Shown piece by piece: positions 12,353 through 24,728 of a stretch of 64,000 nt of DNA. Position 1 is the first letter of the stretch; each line of letters starts with the position of its first letter. The notes under the pieces are model-generated. The model did not search any database, was not told the origin of the DNA, and worked only from the letters and a program-made list of their open reading frames with translations. The stretch is from Podospora comata (taxonomy: Eukaryota; Ascomycota; Sordariomycetes; Sordariales; Podosporaceae). The stretch spans positions 4,898,001 through 4,962,000 of the forward strand of contig CP071493.1 in NCBI GenBank assembly GCA_017354895.1. Direction: 5' to 3'. The translations under genes and the position numbers were made by a program.

Positions 12353-13990
12353 CAATGACAGTAAATGACTCCAACAACAAACCCTGCACAAATTATGTTC
12401 GGCATAAACGACCATGACCCAACGTTTCATGAGACAGGACACATATTTCTGGCTTCGCTCGCATAGAACAGATTTCTCTTTCGGCAGTACTGATTTGGGT
12501 GTTCAACGCATCGACTGACGGTCTTGGTTTCTTCGGCATCAAGACGTGGGGGCTACTATTTTCACAAACTCGCATTAATCACAATTGTCCATCTCATCCC
12601 CATACGACTCTCGAAGCTTTCTCATAGATCTCGTATCTTGCGGCAAAGCTTTGAAGGTGGTACAATACTCACGACATATGTGTGCATACGACTTTGCGGT
12701 GTTTCCGGCATTCTGGCTTTTTTTTTCAAACTTCATTGGCGCGGCGTTTTATTATCATGCGACCAAGACAGGCGTGGTGTTTTTCTCAGGGGAAAGTATT
12801 CCATTTTGATGCTTGTCCGGCGGTGCCTTCTTTGCTACCGTGGACAAGCGGGTTCGGAGTACAAACGGGTTGTTCATTTCTCAAAACTGGGGGGCTGACT
12901 TCCATGATGGGGAAAAGACAAGTTTTCCCATGACGGATTAGATGACAATGTCCATATATCGATGCGACGATGCATGTTTCCGATATCCCTCGACAAAGGT
13001 TTCTGTGGTGCGGCGACTTGCCCTCTGCTCGGTGCTGTGGGCGGGAAGGATGGTGGATAATTTTTGGTAATGGGGATGGACGAGATGCCACAAGAGCGTG
13101 GAGAGTTATTTTTTTCAGTTCACAGGAAGGTGGCAGAAAGTCAAAATGGGGGGCAGCGCCGGGTTTCGTCGGGGGGCAAGACGAGACGCTTTATGGAGCG
13201 GACATGGAAACTATGGAGAGGGGCGGTATTTTTGTAGTTTTTATTTTTGGACAGGTGAAGGTTCAAAGGGGGAATGTCTGACGAGGTGGCGTTGGCTGGG
13301 CTATGGTTTTCACGTTCCAGTGTCGTTTGATGGCTCACAGAGGTCAACATTGGTCACAAATTAGTAGCCTCGGAGGGTGTTGACCTTTGTGTACGAGTTA
13401 CTTTCGGTATTGGGACGTTTTTCTCGGTGGTCCGCTGCCGACACCGACAAGTCCCGGAGGGGGGTTTGTCCATGGTCTGTTTGGTGTTCCTTGTTGAATT
13501 CAAAACCTGTCATCTGAACATCTGTGGAATCGTGCACTGCTTCATGTGTGCCTTTGTGACGTGAAATAGTGGGGATTGAGATGGTAAGACACCACCAAAA
13601 TTTAGTGACATAAGCGGTGGGGGCGGCCCCTGTAGCTGCGTAGCATTCAGGTACTTGAACAGCTCTCGTTTGGCGGCTCGCGCCGAAACCTTTGACGTTG
13701 TCATTGAACCAGCTACTTGAGAACTCAATTTCTACCACGCGACACCCATACTATCACAAGGGGTGCAGTCGTATAAGAGTACGGGCGGCTAGGCATAAGA
13801 TCTCCCAAGACCCCGCGTGGAAAAGCCGTTGTCAGAGTAAAGATGGGGGCGTCGTCACTGAGGCTGCTCATACGGCCTGGTGTGTTGAGTTGCCGGTATA
13901 TATACGCTCTTTTTTTACTTCATTTCCAACTCCCTGGGGTTTCTGTTCGGATTTGAAAACGGGAACTCAATTCCTTCAAGCCTCTTCAAG
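12353..13990. other. Intergenic region between two plus-strand genes
   Basis: This stretch contains the 3' flank of the coiled-coil gene and the promoter of the HAD-family gene. No coding region or structured RNA is recognised. Frames up to 125 codons are overlapping and uncharacteristic. Confidence 0.5.
13897..13904 (+). promoter_or_regulatory. TATA-box candidate for the HAD phosphatase gene
   Basis: TATATATA lies 87 nt upstream of the ATG at 13991 and is followed by a T-rich initiator-like tract (ctctttttttac). Spacing and context suit a core promoter, but this is prediction only. Confidence 0.4.
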
Positions 13991-15436
13991 ATGAAAGCAA
14001 CTGACATTCTCCTCCTCCTCAGCAGCACCCTCTCAAGAACCAGCACCGCCGCTCTCATCAACAACAGAAAAACTAGCCCCTCACTATTCCGCCCACCACC
14101 ACAACCACCATCGCTCGTCACCACCAGAGGCTTCAGAGATGACTCCTTCTCCAAGCCTCCATCCTCAATAGGCAAAAGATGGACCAGACCTGACTCTGCC
14201 ACCCCATCAGAATGGGAGGCCCCTTCCTTTGCCTTTGCCTTTGAGTAAGCCCCTTCCTCCCCCCACCTGGTCTCTAATACTGATGATAATCCCAGCATCG
14301 ACGGCGTCCTCCTCCACGAAAAAGCCCCCCTCGCCGGCGCGGCCCAGACCCTCGCGCTGCTGGACTACTACCACATCCCATTCATCCTCCTCACCAACGG
14401 CGGCGGCAAGTTCGAGGCCGACCGCGTGGCGGAGCTGAACGAGAAGCTGGGCAGCCACATGACAACTGAGAATTTCTGCCAGTCTCACACCCCGTTTCAG
14501 GAGCTGTTGCCAGTGTACCGAGACAAGACCATCTTGGTGACGGGGAGTGACTACGAGAAGTGCAGGGAGATCATGGAGGGGTATGGGTTCAGGAGTGTGG
14601 TCACGCCGGGGGACATCTTCAGGGCGGCGCCCGAGGTGTTTCCTTTTGATACCGTCCGGGGGAAGGTGGGGAGGGATTTGCCGAAGCCAATCTGGAGGCC
14701 GAGGAAGGAAGCCGGGGAGCATCATCAAGGGACGAAGGGGATGGTGAGGGATACTGAGCAGGAGGAAAGAGAGGGGAAGTTGGAGGATCATTTAAAGGTT
14801 GAGGCGATGTTTGTGTTGAATGACCCGAGGGATTGGGCGTTGGATGTGCAGGTGTTTATGGACTTGTTGCAGTCGAAGCAGGGGTATGTGGGCACGTATT
14901 CGGAGGAGAACAACCAGGGACGGTGGCAGGGGGATGGCCAGCCGAAGCTGTTTTTTAGCAACTCGGATCTGATCTGGGCGGCCAAGTATCACCTTCCGCG
15001 GTTTGGGCAGGGGGCGTTTCAGCATGCGTTGGTGGGGATTTGGAAGGAGGTTACGGAAGGGAAGAAGGAGCTGGTACGGACGAGCTTTGGGAAGCCGCAT
15101 AGGGAGACGTATGAGTATGCGGAGGAGATGCTGGTGAGGCATCGGGGGGGGTGGTTGAGGGCGAAGGGGTACAAGGAGGGGGAGATTGAGGGGGGTTTGA
15201 AGAGGGTTTACATGGTGGGGGATAATCCTGAGAGTGATATTGCTGGGGCGAACGACTATGATGGGAAGGGGAAGTATGGGACGGAGTGGGTGAGCTTGTT
15301 GGTGGAGACGGGGGTGTTTGATGCGACGAGGATGAACTTTAAGGATGGGGATGTGAGGAAGGCGGATGTGGTGAAGCCAAACGTTGCGGAGGCGGTGAAG
15401 TGGGCATTGACGAATGAGGGGTGGGTTGATGAGTAG
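13991..15436 (+). CDS. CECR5/HDHD5-type HAD-superfamily hydrolase, 464 aa
   Basis: Two exons (13991-14244 and 14296-15436, total 1395 nt) are joined by a 51-nt intron that restores the catalytic motif I as FAFDIDGVLLHEKAPL. The first Asp of DID is the usual HAD nucleophile and the second the acid/base. Motif II is LLTNGGGK, where Thr binds phosphate. Motif IV is near the C-terminus in VYMVGDNPESDIAGAN, whose acidic residues bind magnesium. The class IIA cap architecture (motif I, then G-rich LTNGG, then a large cap, then GDNPESDI) is that of the CECR5 family, found in mitochondria. The first 70 residues are Arg/Ser-rich with few acidic residues and fit a mitochondrial targeting peptide. The substrate is unknown. 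The start is the first ATG after a TATA-like box, and the downstream neighbour is a tRNA gene. Confidence 0.9.
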
Positions 15437-15725
15437 ATGTGTGTTAATGGGATAGATACCTTGAATGAGATGATGAATGAGATCACTGTGTCGAGCCTGA
15501 TCTTGAAGAAGTGTATTTTCCTGAATGGGGGGGGGGTCAAGCATTTGAGTGGGTAACAAACGTATGGCAAATTTGGTCCTGTTTAAACTTTATGGAATAT
15601 ACCGACTGGGTGTGAAGGCTCATCTTCTGTCAGCAGATCTGTGTTCATCCAGTCGAGGTGTGAAAGCATTTTAATTGCATATATATTAAGTCGTATGTTG
15701 AGTCCCTCATAACAACCAATTACAA

Positions 15726-15816
15726 GGGCCGCTGGTCTAGTGGTATGATTCTCGCTTAGGGTTCACCCTATAGCATTGCTTGCGAGAGGTCCCGGGTTCA
15801 ATCCCCGGGTGGCCCC
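15726..15816 (+). tRNA. tRNA-Pro (anticodon AGG) with a 19-nt intron
   Basis: The acceptor stem GGGCCGC pairs with GTGGCCC and is followed by discriminator C. The D arm (TGGTCTAGTGGTATGA) and the T arm (GGTCCCGGGTTCAATCCCCGG) match Pol III A and B boxes. The anticodon stem CTCGC/GCGAG encloses TTAGGGT once a 19-nt intron (TTCACCCTATAGCATTGCT) placed just 3' of the anticodon is removed. This gives a 72-nt mature tRNA reading CCU codons. The intron position is the canonical one (after position 37). Confidence 0.95.
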
Positions 15817-15819
15817 ATC

Positions 15820-15824
15820 TTTTT
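15820..15824 (+). terminator. RNA polymerase III terminator of the tRNA-Pro gene
   Basis: A run of five T begins four bases after the tRNA 3' end, the expected Pol III stop. Confidence 0.8.
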
Positions 15825-16271
15825 CTCTTTCGCGACTCGCTTGCAATACTACTCAAGTAGTGAGGCTATCTTTTTTGCCGATAACTGAAAGGCTATCTTT
15901 GTATGTATGGCCCTGTGGTTGTGTAGGAAGGCAAACAGCCAACAGCTAGCTCGCTCTACGTGGGGAGTATGGTCACGACACCCTCTAAAGGAAGCAGCAG
16001 TAAACTGCTTACACTCCCAACCTTGATGGAGGCGTGTGACCTCTGCTTGACGTTGGCGAGAATATATTGCCATCCACTTCGCAGTGCTTCATGTGCTTCC
16101 CTCAGGCGCCATAATAGTACTATCACTCTACCTGGGGCTGTGAGCAAAGATAAGCCCTCATAGTAGGCAGACCTTTGAATTCTTAGCTAGCATATATGTC
16201 TGTGTGTCCCAGGAGATACAGCCTCTCAGTGCCATAGCCGAGGAAACGACCACTCGGGTTTCCAACGTGGT

Positions 16272-16290
16272 GACACACACACACACACAC
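16272..16290 (+). repeat. (CA)n microsatellite
   Basis: A short dinucleotide run lies in the intergenic space. No function is evident. Confidence 0.8.
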
Positions 16291-19268
16291 ATCAAGACAA
16301 AAGCCGAGACCTACATTTTCGGGTTCGTCGTTCTAGGTCTGTATCGGCCTTCATGCTGTGCTATGCAGCCACGCTTGCAAAAAAAGTCAGTCTGGCGGTA
16401 TGTGTCTCTTGAGCTTGATGTGTGTGTGTGGTGGTGGTACCGGTTTAATATGTGTGTATATAGCCGGGACCAATGATGTGTAATCTATTGGATGCTATTT
16501 TGGTTAGGAATGGACATCCCGTCCTGCAGCCAGCATAAGAAACGGAATGGAGAAAAAGAAGAGAGACATTGTGGAGGAGGGGGGCCAGAGGGCTGGAACG
16601 TGGGGAATGAGTTCTTGGGCAAGTCGAGGCTCGGGAACAGATGGCGAGGAATCGTGGCGATATCGGTGGTTGAGGTGGTGGTGGTGGCCAGACTATCCCA
16701 CCCCACAGGTCAAAACCCGGCGTCTTGGGAGGTTCGGTTGTTCGGTTGGAGTCGTGCAGAGGATAATCTTCCTATCCCCCTCTGCCGTGCTTGCGTCGTG
16801 CCTGCATCCATCCAGGATGAAGAGTTTCGAGACGAGGCCCGAGTGTTCCTTGCTCCGAGTACGACAACCATCTCGACGATGCCAAGAACCAATACGTTAT
16901 CTGATGGTTGCGAAACATGGGGCCTGGAATCTGGGTTGAAAGATAAACATTGCCTGGCTCAGGACCCCTCAGCTTTGGGACAAGGCTCGGACCAAAAGTG
17001 CTAAACGGGATGCTCAGCTGGTGTTTTCTGCCCATGAGATTTTGTGTACGAGTCGTGACAGCGGCAACCAGAGCCAAATGCGACACCGAGCAGCGGGGAG
17101 AATGGGACGAAGAAGAGTATCATTCTTCTGCAGGCTCTGCAGCCCATCCTACCGATGGCCCCCCAACCTCCCCTGCGGTTGCGCCATGTACGGAAAGCTC
17201 CAAGGTTTTCTATTCGCCAAAAATCATCGTTCGGCGTGGTATGGATATGGCATTAGCTGCAGCTTCCCCGATCTTAGGTGTCTCTGGAGGATTCAAGGTC
17301 TTGTGCTCGGCATGGGTTGGACCATGGAACGTGGGAAAACCGTGCCGGCGAAGTAGAATGGAAATGCGGTCATGAATTGCGCCCTATGTTGTTGAACACT
17401 CGCTGGCCTGGTAGTGAGTGTCTCGATCCACGGCCAAGTAAGTGTAAACCGATAAGGATGTGTTTCCGCTGCTAAGAAGAACGATATTCGTGACAACTGA
17501 TTAGACAGAGGCGCTAAAAAGAACATTGCTTGAGATAGGCTTGAGAGCAGTATCATGCACCGAAGCCACACCTGTACGTAAACTCCGAAAGGTGCAAATC
17601 GTGGGTGAGATGGTGAAGATGAAAAGGTGGGGGTTGAATGTGAAAGCAGAGTGGGCTTAGTCAGATGGAAACGGGCGCTGCTAACCACAAGAACGCTAAG
17701 CGATTGCGGGCTTCAAACCCATTTGACGAATTCAGGTCCGGATCCAAGACTTGGCCAATGGAAACGGAGGTGCACCTGGCAGTCAAGTCGGTCTTGGGAC
17801 GGATGTTGCAACCCCGGCCGGCTGTTGTGCCCGCCCCGCAAAGAAGTTGAGAAGGAGCAAGATGGCGAGTTTGTAGGCATATCCGTACTTTCTCCAGGCT
17901 TGCAAGCTTCTACAATATCGCCATCTTTGTCTTTGATTTGTACACTAGTCATACCCCCGCGAATCCCGATCGAAAATGTTGGAAATAATGCATTTCCTAG
18001 ACCCAAATTCGCCGTTTCAGACCATCGTGCCACGGGGCCAGGCGGGAGATAAGAAGAAGCATCATGGGTCGCCGATATTAAACACAGGGCAAAGAGATGC
18101 CGCCATTGGCCGAGGTCTCTTGGATGCATCACCGCCCATCAGGAAAACGAGTGGCAAGTTCCCCGTCGAGCCTACCGTGCCGTTTTGCACCCCGTTTTCC
18201 CTTACTGGTTCTTTTCTAGCCCATCATCCCACATCGGCCCCAAGTGGTCCCCAATCCCGATGCCAGAGCATTTGATATTGGAGGCATGAAAAAAGACCGT
18301 CAGTGCGACATCGCTTGTGAGTTGATTCGGCCCTCCGCTTCGGACACCTCAGGCCTGGCACACCCAGCCCAGCCCTGCGGCAGCTATCACCAATGCTTTT
18401 TGCTTCTTCTCTCCTTCTTTCGAAGCCGACCATCGCTTCCATGCATCAGGGCGCGCATTAGTGTTATCTCATCGCGACGGGATGGATCAAGGAACAGCAT
18501 CACGCAAGCAGTCTCCAGGTCTCTGGGCAATGCTGGGGCCCCGCCTCGATCCCTGTCACATCGCCGGGAGCTCAACCCATCAAACCAGCCATCAGGCCAA
18601 TTTAGGCAGGTCAGCAGTCGCTGGGGGTCGCTGTGGTCGACGGCTTGTGTGCTTCCTGTGCTTCCAGAAGCAGCCCCTCCTTCATTTTCACCCGCTAGCG
18701 AGTTGACCTGACCCTCCCATGGTCCTGCTCCCCCAGGCCCGCCGAGAAGTCGCCCAGCCGAACCAGTGTTTGCCCTTGGCCCAGTGCACTCCATGTCGCC
18801 GACGCTGGCTGCTGCAGAGAATCCACCGTTTTCTTTCCCACCACCTTCTCCCCTTCCGACACCACCACTTCTCCATTCCTGCGCTGTCGCCCGCTGCCCC
18901 GTTCGTCGCTGGCTCTGTCTCGTCTGTGTGAACCCCGGGCCCCGCTTCTTCACTGATCAGTGAGCCAGTGATCTGCGCATTGAAGCACGAGGCAGCCATG
19001 TCCAGTTTCAATATACATTAATCCATCCCCCTGTCTTAGCTGCGCTCGCGCCATTGACTTTGTTTTCTCTTTTTTTCTTCTCCCTACAACACCAAAACGT
19101 TACTATTTTGCGTGACGGCCCCGACGACACACCACTGGGCGCGTCGATTACATCCTTTCTTGCTTCTCCGGCCCTGTCGCGCCGGGAGCAACGGAGCGGG
19201 CCGATACTCGCTCCGCTCAACCAAGGGGATCTGTGAAGGAAGGCAGTGTGGATTGAGACAGAACCAAA

Positions 19269-21881
19269 ATGGCCCCGGCATTTTTGATTGGCATTCTTCG
19301 ACGGCGGCGTGATGAGGAGGAGCAACTGCCAAGTGTTGACGGGTCGTTGGAGGGGGACTCGAGTGGGCTGGCGTCGCTGAAGCATTTTGAGAAGATGCAC
19401 CGACTGGATCCAAACCTGCCGTTGGACGAGCTGGAGGAGGTGGATATCGCCATCATCTTGAACCAGCAAAATGCCGAGAAGGGGGCGGAAATTGAGCAGG
19501 TCTTGAATGAGGACAACTCTCCATATCCAGAAGTGAGAAGCCACCCTAGAAATATGGCCGGCGCAAGAGGTGTTGGAGGTTGTGAAGTGAGGGGATCGTC
19601 GTTCTAACATTTGTCCTCTTATCAAGGTACGAGCCACGGTACGAAACTTCGATGTCGAGATGCCTGCGAATACGGTGCGAGCATGGGTCATTGGGATGCT
19701 CTTGTGTACGATTGGCTCCGCCGTCAACATGCTGCTGTCGCTACGAAACCCGAGCATCATGCTCACGACATTTGTCATCCAACTCATCGCCTACCCATTG
19801 GGTCTCTGCTGGGATTATGTGTTCCCGGACCGTGTGTGGAATATATGGGGGCTCAAGTTCAACCTCAGGCCAGGACCATTCAACTTTAAGGAGCATGTCA
19901 TCATTGTGGTCATGTCAAATGTGCGTTGTTGATGGTTTTTCCCATTTCTGGATGTTCCAGACGCTAACGTGTACGCAGGCTGCGTATGGAGGTGGCGCTT
20001 TGTATGCTACTGATGTGATCATTGCACAGCGTATGTGGTACGGCCAGAACTTTGGCTGGCTATGGCAAATGCTATTCGGCATCACGACGCTTTGCACGGG
20101 TTATGGGCTGGCTGGTTTGGCAAGGAGGTTCCTGGTGTGGCCCGCCGCCATGATTTGGCCGACCGATCTCGTCAACTGCGCCCTATTTTACACCCTTCAT
20201 GACCACAGCCCATCCGATCCGACAGTGACGAACGGCTGGAGCATCAGCAGATACAAGTGGTTCATGATTGTGTTCGGTGGCTCGTTTTTGTGGTACTGGT
20301 TCCCAGGCTATCTCTTCCAGGGCTTGTCATGGTTCTGCTGGATCACCTGGATCTGGCCGGAGAATGTTGTGGTCAACCAGCTGTTTGGTGGATATAGCGG
20401 TTATGGACTGTTCCCCATCACTCTGGTAGGCCTCCCTGTTTGCTTTCACACGCCGTCTTTGGCTGACACTTGTTTAGGATTGGAGCATAATTTCCGGCTA
20501 TCTCATGTCACCGCTTATTCCCCCATTTCACGCCATCGCCAATGTCATCGGCGGGGTCACGGTTTTCTTCGTTTTTGTGTCTATCGGGATCCATTATTCG
20601 GGCATGTGGTACTCGGAGTTCCTGCCGGTTCAAAACGCCCACGCTTACGATAACACCGGCAATATTTACAACGTTTCCAAGATTTTAGGAGCTGACCTGC
20701 AGTTCGACGAGGCCAAATACATGGCCTACTCCCCGCTTTATCTCCCTACGCAATTCGCGCTCGCCTACGGGCTTTCGTTCGCCGCGGTTGCTGCCGTCAT
20801 CACACACGTCGCCTTGTACCACGGCCGCGAGATCATGTCGCAATGGAGGCTGGCCCGGCAACAAGAGGACGACATTCACATGAGGCTCATGAAGAAGTAC
20901 AAGGACGCTCCGGACTGGTGGTACGTTGTGCTCTTCGTCATCATGCTCGGCATGTCTTTTGCCGTGGTCGAGGCCTGGGACACCAACTTCCCCTGGTGGG
21001 CTTACATCATCTGCATGCTCATCCCGCTTGTCTGGACGATCCCCATCGGCATCGTCCAGGCTATCACCAACATTCAACTCGGCCTCAACGTCTTGACCGA
21101 GTTCATCATCGGTTACATGCTCCCCGGTCGCCCGCTCGCCATGATGATGTTCAAGAACTATGGTTACTTGTGCATGTCACAAGCGCTTTACTTTGTCCAG
21201 GATATGAAACTAGGTCACTACATGAAGGTCCCTCCCCGAACCATGTTCTGGTCGCAGCTCATCGCATCGATATGGTCCGCCATTGTTCAAATCGCCGTCA
21301 TGAACTGGGCCCTGGACACGATCCCCGACATCTGCTCCGAAGATCAAATTCACCATTGGAACTGCCCAAGCGCTCGCGTCTTTTATACCGCTTCCATAGT
21401 ATGGGGCGCTATTGGTCCGGCGCGCATGTTTTCTGGCACAGCGCTTTACAGCTCTCTCCAGTGGTTCTGGCTCGTCGGTGCCATTGCTCCCATCATCACC
21501 TGGTTCTTCGCCCGCCGATATCCGAGATCCCTCTGGCGGTACGTCAACATGCCGCTTATTTTCGGTGGATCAGGCTGGCTGCCACCCGCGACGGTGTATA
21601 TCTACTACTGCTGGGGCATCGTGGGGACAGCCTTCAACTATCTTATCAGGAGGAAGAAGACAGGTTGGTGGTTGCAGTACAACTATGTCACTTCGTCGGC
21701 GCTGGACTGCGGGTTGATTGTGTCAACGTTGGTGATTTTCTTTGCGCTCTATCTGAGCGAGACGGATGCGCCGAAGTGGTTTGGAAACACGGCCGTGTTG
21801 GCTACTTTGGATATGACGGCGAAGTCGATACAAAAGGTTGTACCGAAGGGGGAGACTTTTGGGCCGAGTGTATGGCCATAG
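19269..21881 (+). CDS. OPT-family oligopeptide transporter, 802 aa
   Basis: This is a proton-coupled small-peptide importer of the plasma membrane. Four exons (19269-19532, 19627-19920, 19979-20425, 20478-21881; total 2409 nt) are joined by phase-0 introns of 94, 58 and 52 nt. The soluble N-terminus ends in the family signature SPYPEVRATV. Then come about 14 hydrophobic segments with OPT hallmarks: IVVMSNAAYGGGALYATDVI, FPGYLFQGLSWFCWITWIWP, then DWSIISGYLMSPLIPPFHAI, and NIQLGLNVLTEFIIGYMLPG followed by RPLAMMMFKNYGY. The C-terminus has FGPSVWP. Length is normal for the fungal small-oligopeptide-transporter branch. The ATG at 19269 gives an acidic cytosolic tail (RRRRDEEEQLPSVDG) as is usual. 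Substrate range cannot be read from sequence. The next gene is convergent. Confidence 0.95.
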
Positions 21882-22436
21882 TGGGGAGTGAGGGTACAGG
21901 GGCAAATAGGGGGTCAAATGGGAGGAGTTTAGGGAGTTGGATGTGTTTTTTTGGGGGGGGGGAGTTTACTGGTTTTGATTGATTTTCAGTTCGGAAAGTC
22001 TTTACTATATGGCATGTGCTGGACTTGGTTTTGTTCACTTGTGGTTTGATGGTTATTTTTGGATGAAAATAAGTGAGCGAGCAAGCGAGCAATGGTCTTG
22101 GGGCGATTTTGTCTCTCTGTTGATTTAAGGGGTGAGGGGGGTTGATATGGAGAGGATCAAGTCATGTGTCATATGTAGCTGTCTATTGGGATGTCAAAAA
22201 TGAGATAGTTGTCGGTCAAGGGACTTTTCGGGTTTGTTGTGCCCTCTTTGCGAGTGTCAAGTTTCCCTAAAACCTTCGATATCACTCTATGACGATAGGT
22301 GTTTCAAACGTAGATACGTAAAATTAGAGACCATAGTTTAAAAGCTCAAAAATACATCCTATCCCATAACCTGCTCACTACCAGATAGCTAAGCATGATT
22401 ACAAGCCAAATCCCAATGTGCAAACCCTCTTCCCTT
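21882..22436. other. Convergent 3' flanks
   Basis: This segment lies between the ends of the OPT gene and the molybdopterin synthase gene. It holds a G-rich stretch near 21953-21962 and otherwise unremarkable AT-richer sequence. No gene is seen. Confidence 0.5.
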
Positions 22437-22958
22437 TTACTCGCCCTTGCTCCCCTCCTTCACCTCCGCCCCCTGATGCCCATCCCTATTAGCCCTCCAA
22501 ACTCCCCCATCCTCAAACTCCTCCCGTTTCCAAACCTCCACCTTCTCCTTGCACTCCTCCAGCGCCTCCTCGCCCGCAAGCCACGCAGCCTTCCGATGGG
22601 CAGAGCTCACCGCGATGAGGATACTCTCCTCGCCTATGGGGACTGTGCCCAGGCGATGGACGATGGCGATTCCTTTTAGGGCGTGCTTGGTCAGAAGCGA
22701 AGAGGCGATGGAGGAGAGGGTTTGGAGGGCTAGGGGGCGGTACGAGGTGTAGGTTAGGGAGGTGACGGGTTTGGAGGCGAAGTTGTTTCTTGTCGTGCCG
22801 GCAAAGGTGACGATGGCGCCCGCTTCTGGGCTGCGGACTTTGTCCATTACTGAGAGGATGTCGAGGGGGAGGTCGGTGAGGGAGACGTAGATTCCTGGGA
22901 GGGAGATGGAGGATTCTCCCTCTGGGGGTGGGGGGTTGACTTGATCTTGGGTTGTCAT
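22437..22958 (-). CDS. cnxH: Molybdopterin synthase catalytic (large) subunit, MoaE/MOCS2B family, 173 aa
   Basis: The enzyme transfers sulfur from the MoaD-type small subunit to cyclic pyranopterin monophosphate, making molybdopterin for nitrate reductase and related enzymes. The MoaE fold is seen as the opening IYVSLTDLPLDILSVMDKV, the substrate-binding GAIVTFAGTTRNN, the IAIVHRLGTVPIGEESILIA strand region, then SSAHRKAAW and EECKEKVEVWKREEFEDG. The HR and the lysines of the last segment correspond to the conserved active-site residues (KxxVPIWKKE in bacterial MoaE). The ATG at 22958 is chosen because the frame extends upstream only to non-ATG codons. It is a single exon. The gene name follows the Aspergillus homologue by family, not by alignment. 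Confidence 0.9.
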   Translation of the reverse strand: MTTQDQVNPPPPEGESSISLPGIYVSLTDLPLDILSVMDKVRSPEAGAIVTFAGTTRNNFASKPVTSLTYTSYRPLALQTLSSIASSLLTKHALKGIAIVHRLGTVPIGEESILIAVSSAHRKAAWLAGEEALEECKEKVEVWKREEFEDGGVWRANRDGHQGAEVKEGSKGE

Positions 22959-23539
22959 CGTTGGTGCACTGCTCGTGGTTGTGTGAGGGGAGGACAAAAG
23001 TCAGGGGTTCAAGGGGCAGTGTTGCTCAGGTCTGGGTGGGCGTGTATCGTTTCACCCAGAAATATTGAAGATGGAGCGTAAAATGGGTTTATAAAAGCAT
23101 TGTCTGGATCTTGCAAGTTAGCAGTTTTTTCATTGATATCATCAACTTCATCAAGCACCCACCAGCTGTAATGAGCCACACCGTGGAGGCAGAGGGTCAT
23201 CGGCGACTACTTAATGATGGGCCTCGCAAATCAAGTGCAAATGTATTTTTGAGGATTTGGAACTGCTGTGCTGCTCCAAACTTCTTATTGCCTCATCAAC
23301 CACACCATCTCTGTCTTTCGTCTGTAAGTGGCCCCCTCAACACCGTGCTTATCAACGGCGAGCCCACACTGTGGCCCCGCGATGCTAGCCCACTGTCGAT
23401 AAGATTAGATAATCGGAAAGTCTTCGGTTACTAACGGCTGCTGCAGACTGCTAGCGCTCTGGCCACCTGCGCACGTGCTCCAGGTAAGCTTGCGACTCGG
23501 TGTTTCCTGCAACTGCATCCCTTTGACACGGGCAAAAGG
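22959..23539. other. Promoter-side flank of the molybdopterin synthase gene
   Basis: GC content here is still genomic-average and there is no gene. Short frames only. Sequence composition changes sharply to AT-rich at about 23540. Confidence 0.45.
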
Positions 23540-23749
23540 CTAAAAATCTGTGGCCCGTGTGGTGACCTGAAGTATACCTACTACAGCCCCCTATCTTTTG
23601 ATGTACCTTTTTATAAACGCATGTATAGGAACTACGTATTTTCTACCTAAAATCCTTAAATTTTATATTTTTAATTGTCGAGATATATTCTGCTGGATAA
23701 AGTAATATCTTTTTATTAATCTTACATTATTTTTACCATAATGACTATA

Positions 23750-23980
23750 ACTACGTTGTGACGAACTTCTATCCAGAACCTCTGAAAGAGATACTAGTTA
23801 AAGGCACTTCTAAACAATTCTGGTTTGGTACAGCTAAACAGTGTACAACAAATGGCTTATCTTAATTACAACAATCTAGATATTAACGATTGTAACTTAT
23901 ATTGCATACTGCAGAACTATCTATTTACACCAGCCAGTTCCTCCGTAAATATAGACCTATGCGAAGACGTAAATTATTCT
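23750..23980 (+). repeat. Decayed repeat, copy A
   Basis: This copy aligns by eye with copy B read on the opposite strand: shared blocks include TATCCAGAAC, GATACTAGTTAAA, TCTGGTTTGGTACAGCT (TCCTGGTTTGG in B), ACGATTGTAACTT and ATATAGACC. The right end is cut by the LTR-like element beginning at 23981. Confidence 0.7.
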
Positions 23981-24593
23981 TGTTAACATGTGGGTACTAC
24001 TAAGTGCCCTTTTTACTGCCCTACAGATTGGTATTACAGTGGGCAGTACTGCTATAAGCAGTAACGGAATTTCCCGGCTTGGCTCCCTCCAGAATGTTCT
24101 TTACAAGGGACCCCTGTCTAGGCTTACAGGGCCACTGTGGCCTGAGGCTTAGTCAACGGATGCTAGAACCTTCCAAAGTGGCTACGAGCTTACGCAATAA
24201 GCTGCTATAATGGTGTGATCTACAGGGCACCCTTGCTACTATAAGTTCGATGGATTTCCATGAGGTTCTACCAGACCCACTAAGGTCCACTAACTACCCT
24301 AAGTGGTATAGGGCCTTCAGGGCCTGCAAGACCCACAGTAGGCCTACGAAGGCCTATATATAGACCTCTCTCCTCTCCTGTAGAATAGTTTTCCCCTTTC
24401 TCCTTAAGGGCTTTAAGGATAATAAGAGTAATAAAGGCAATTCCTATTCCTTATACTTCACTGTATTACAGTGCCTTTCCCTTCCTTCGGCACTGCCGTC
24501 GTATCCTCCCGCTTCCGCTTGCGCACTGCTGTATTCTACAGCAACCCTGTATAGGTACTATATTATAGGCATATTAGGGTATACTAGCTAACA
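23981..24593 (+). mobile_element. Solo-LTR-like fossil, 613 bp (TGTTA...TAACA)
   Basis: The segment begins TGTTA and ends TAACA, the short inverted ends of many LTR retrotransposons. It contains a TATA-like motif (ctatatatagacc) near 24353 and a polyadenylation-like aataaag near 24436, in the right order for U3-R-U5. The flanking five bases are similar (ATTCT and ATTAT), fitting an old target duplication. It sits inside repeat copy A. No internal retroelement genes are seen, so it is a remnant rather than a whole element. Family assignment (Ty3 or Copia type) is not possible from this alone. Age appears old, judging from the AT-rich decay around it. Confidence 0.5.
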
Positions 24594-24728
24594 ATTATAA
24601 TGTTATAGTTTGGGAGACAGTAAGGCTATAAGGAATCAATTAGGGCTAGACCGAGCGATAGAGCAGAGCTTACAGTCTAGGTAAACGGAACGAACCAATA
24701 GGAAGTAGATCATTCGAGAGCTAAGAGA

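Larger units (their letters stand above)
15817..19268. other. Intergenic region, about 3.4 kb
   Basis: No supported gene is seen. There is a short (CA)n microsatellite at 16272-16290. Several GC-rich frames on both strands (the longest on the minus strand at 18387-18953) are Gly/Arg-rich and look like composition artefacts. The right end is presumably the promoter and 5' leader of the OPT transporter, with pyrimidine-rich tracts near 19060-19085. Confidence 0.5.

Noticed and set aside
14792-15559. A 255-codon minus-strand frame opposite the HAD phosphatase gene
   Set aside because: It is antisense to a well-supported gene with strong codon bias; the His/Pro/Leu-rich product is the usual shadow of G-rich codons.
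18387-18953. A 188-codon Gly/Arg-rich minus-strand frame
   Set aside because: GC-rich composition artefact with no domain, no splice partners and overlapping frames on the other strand.
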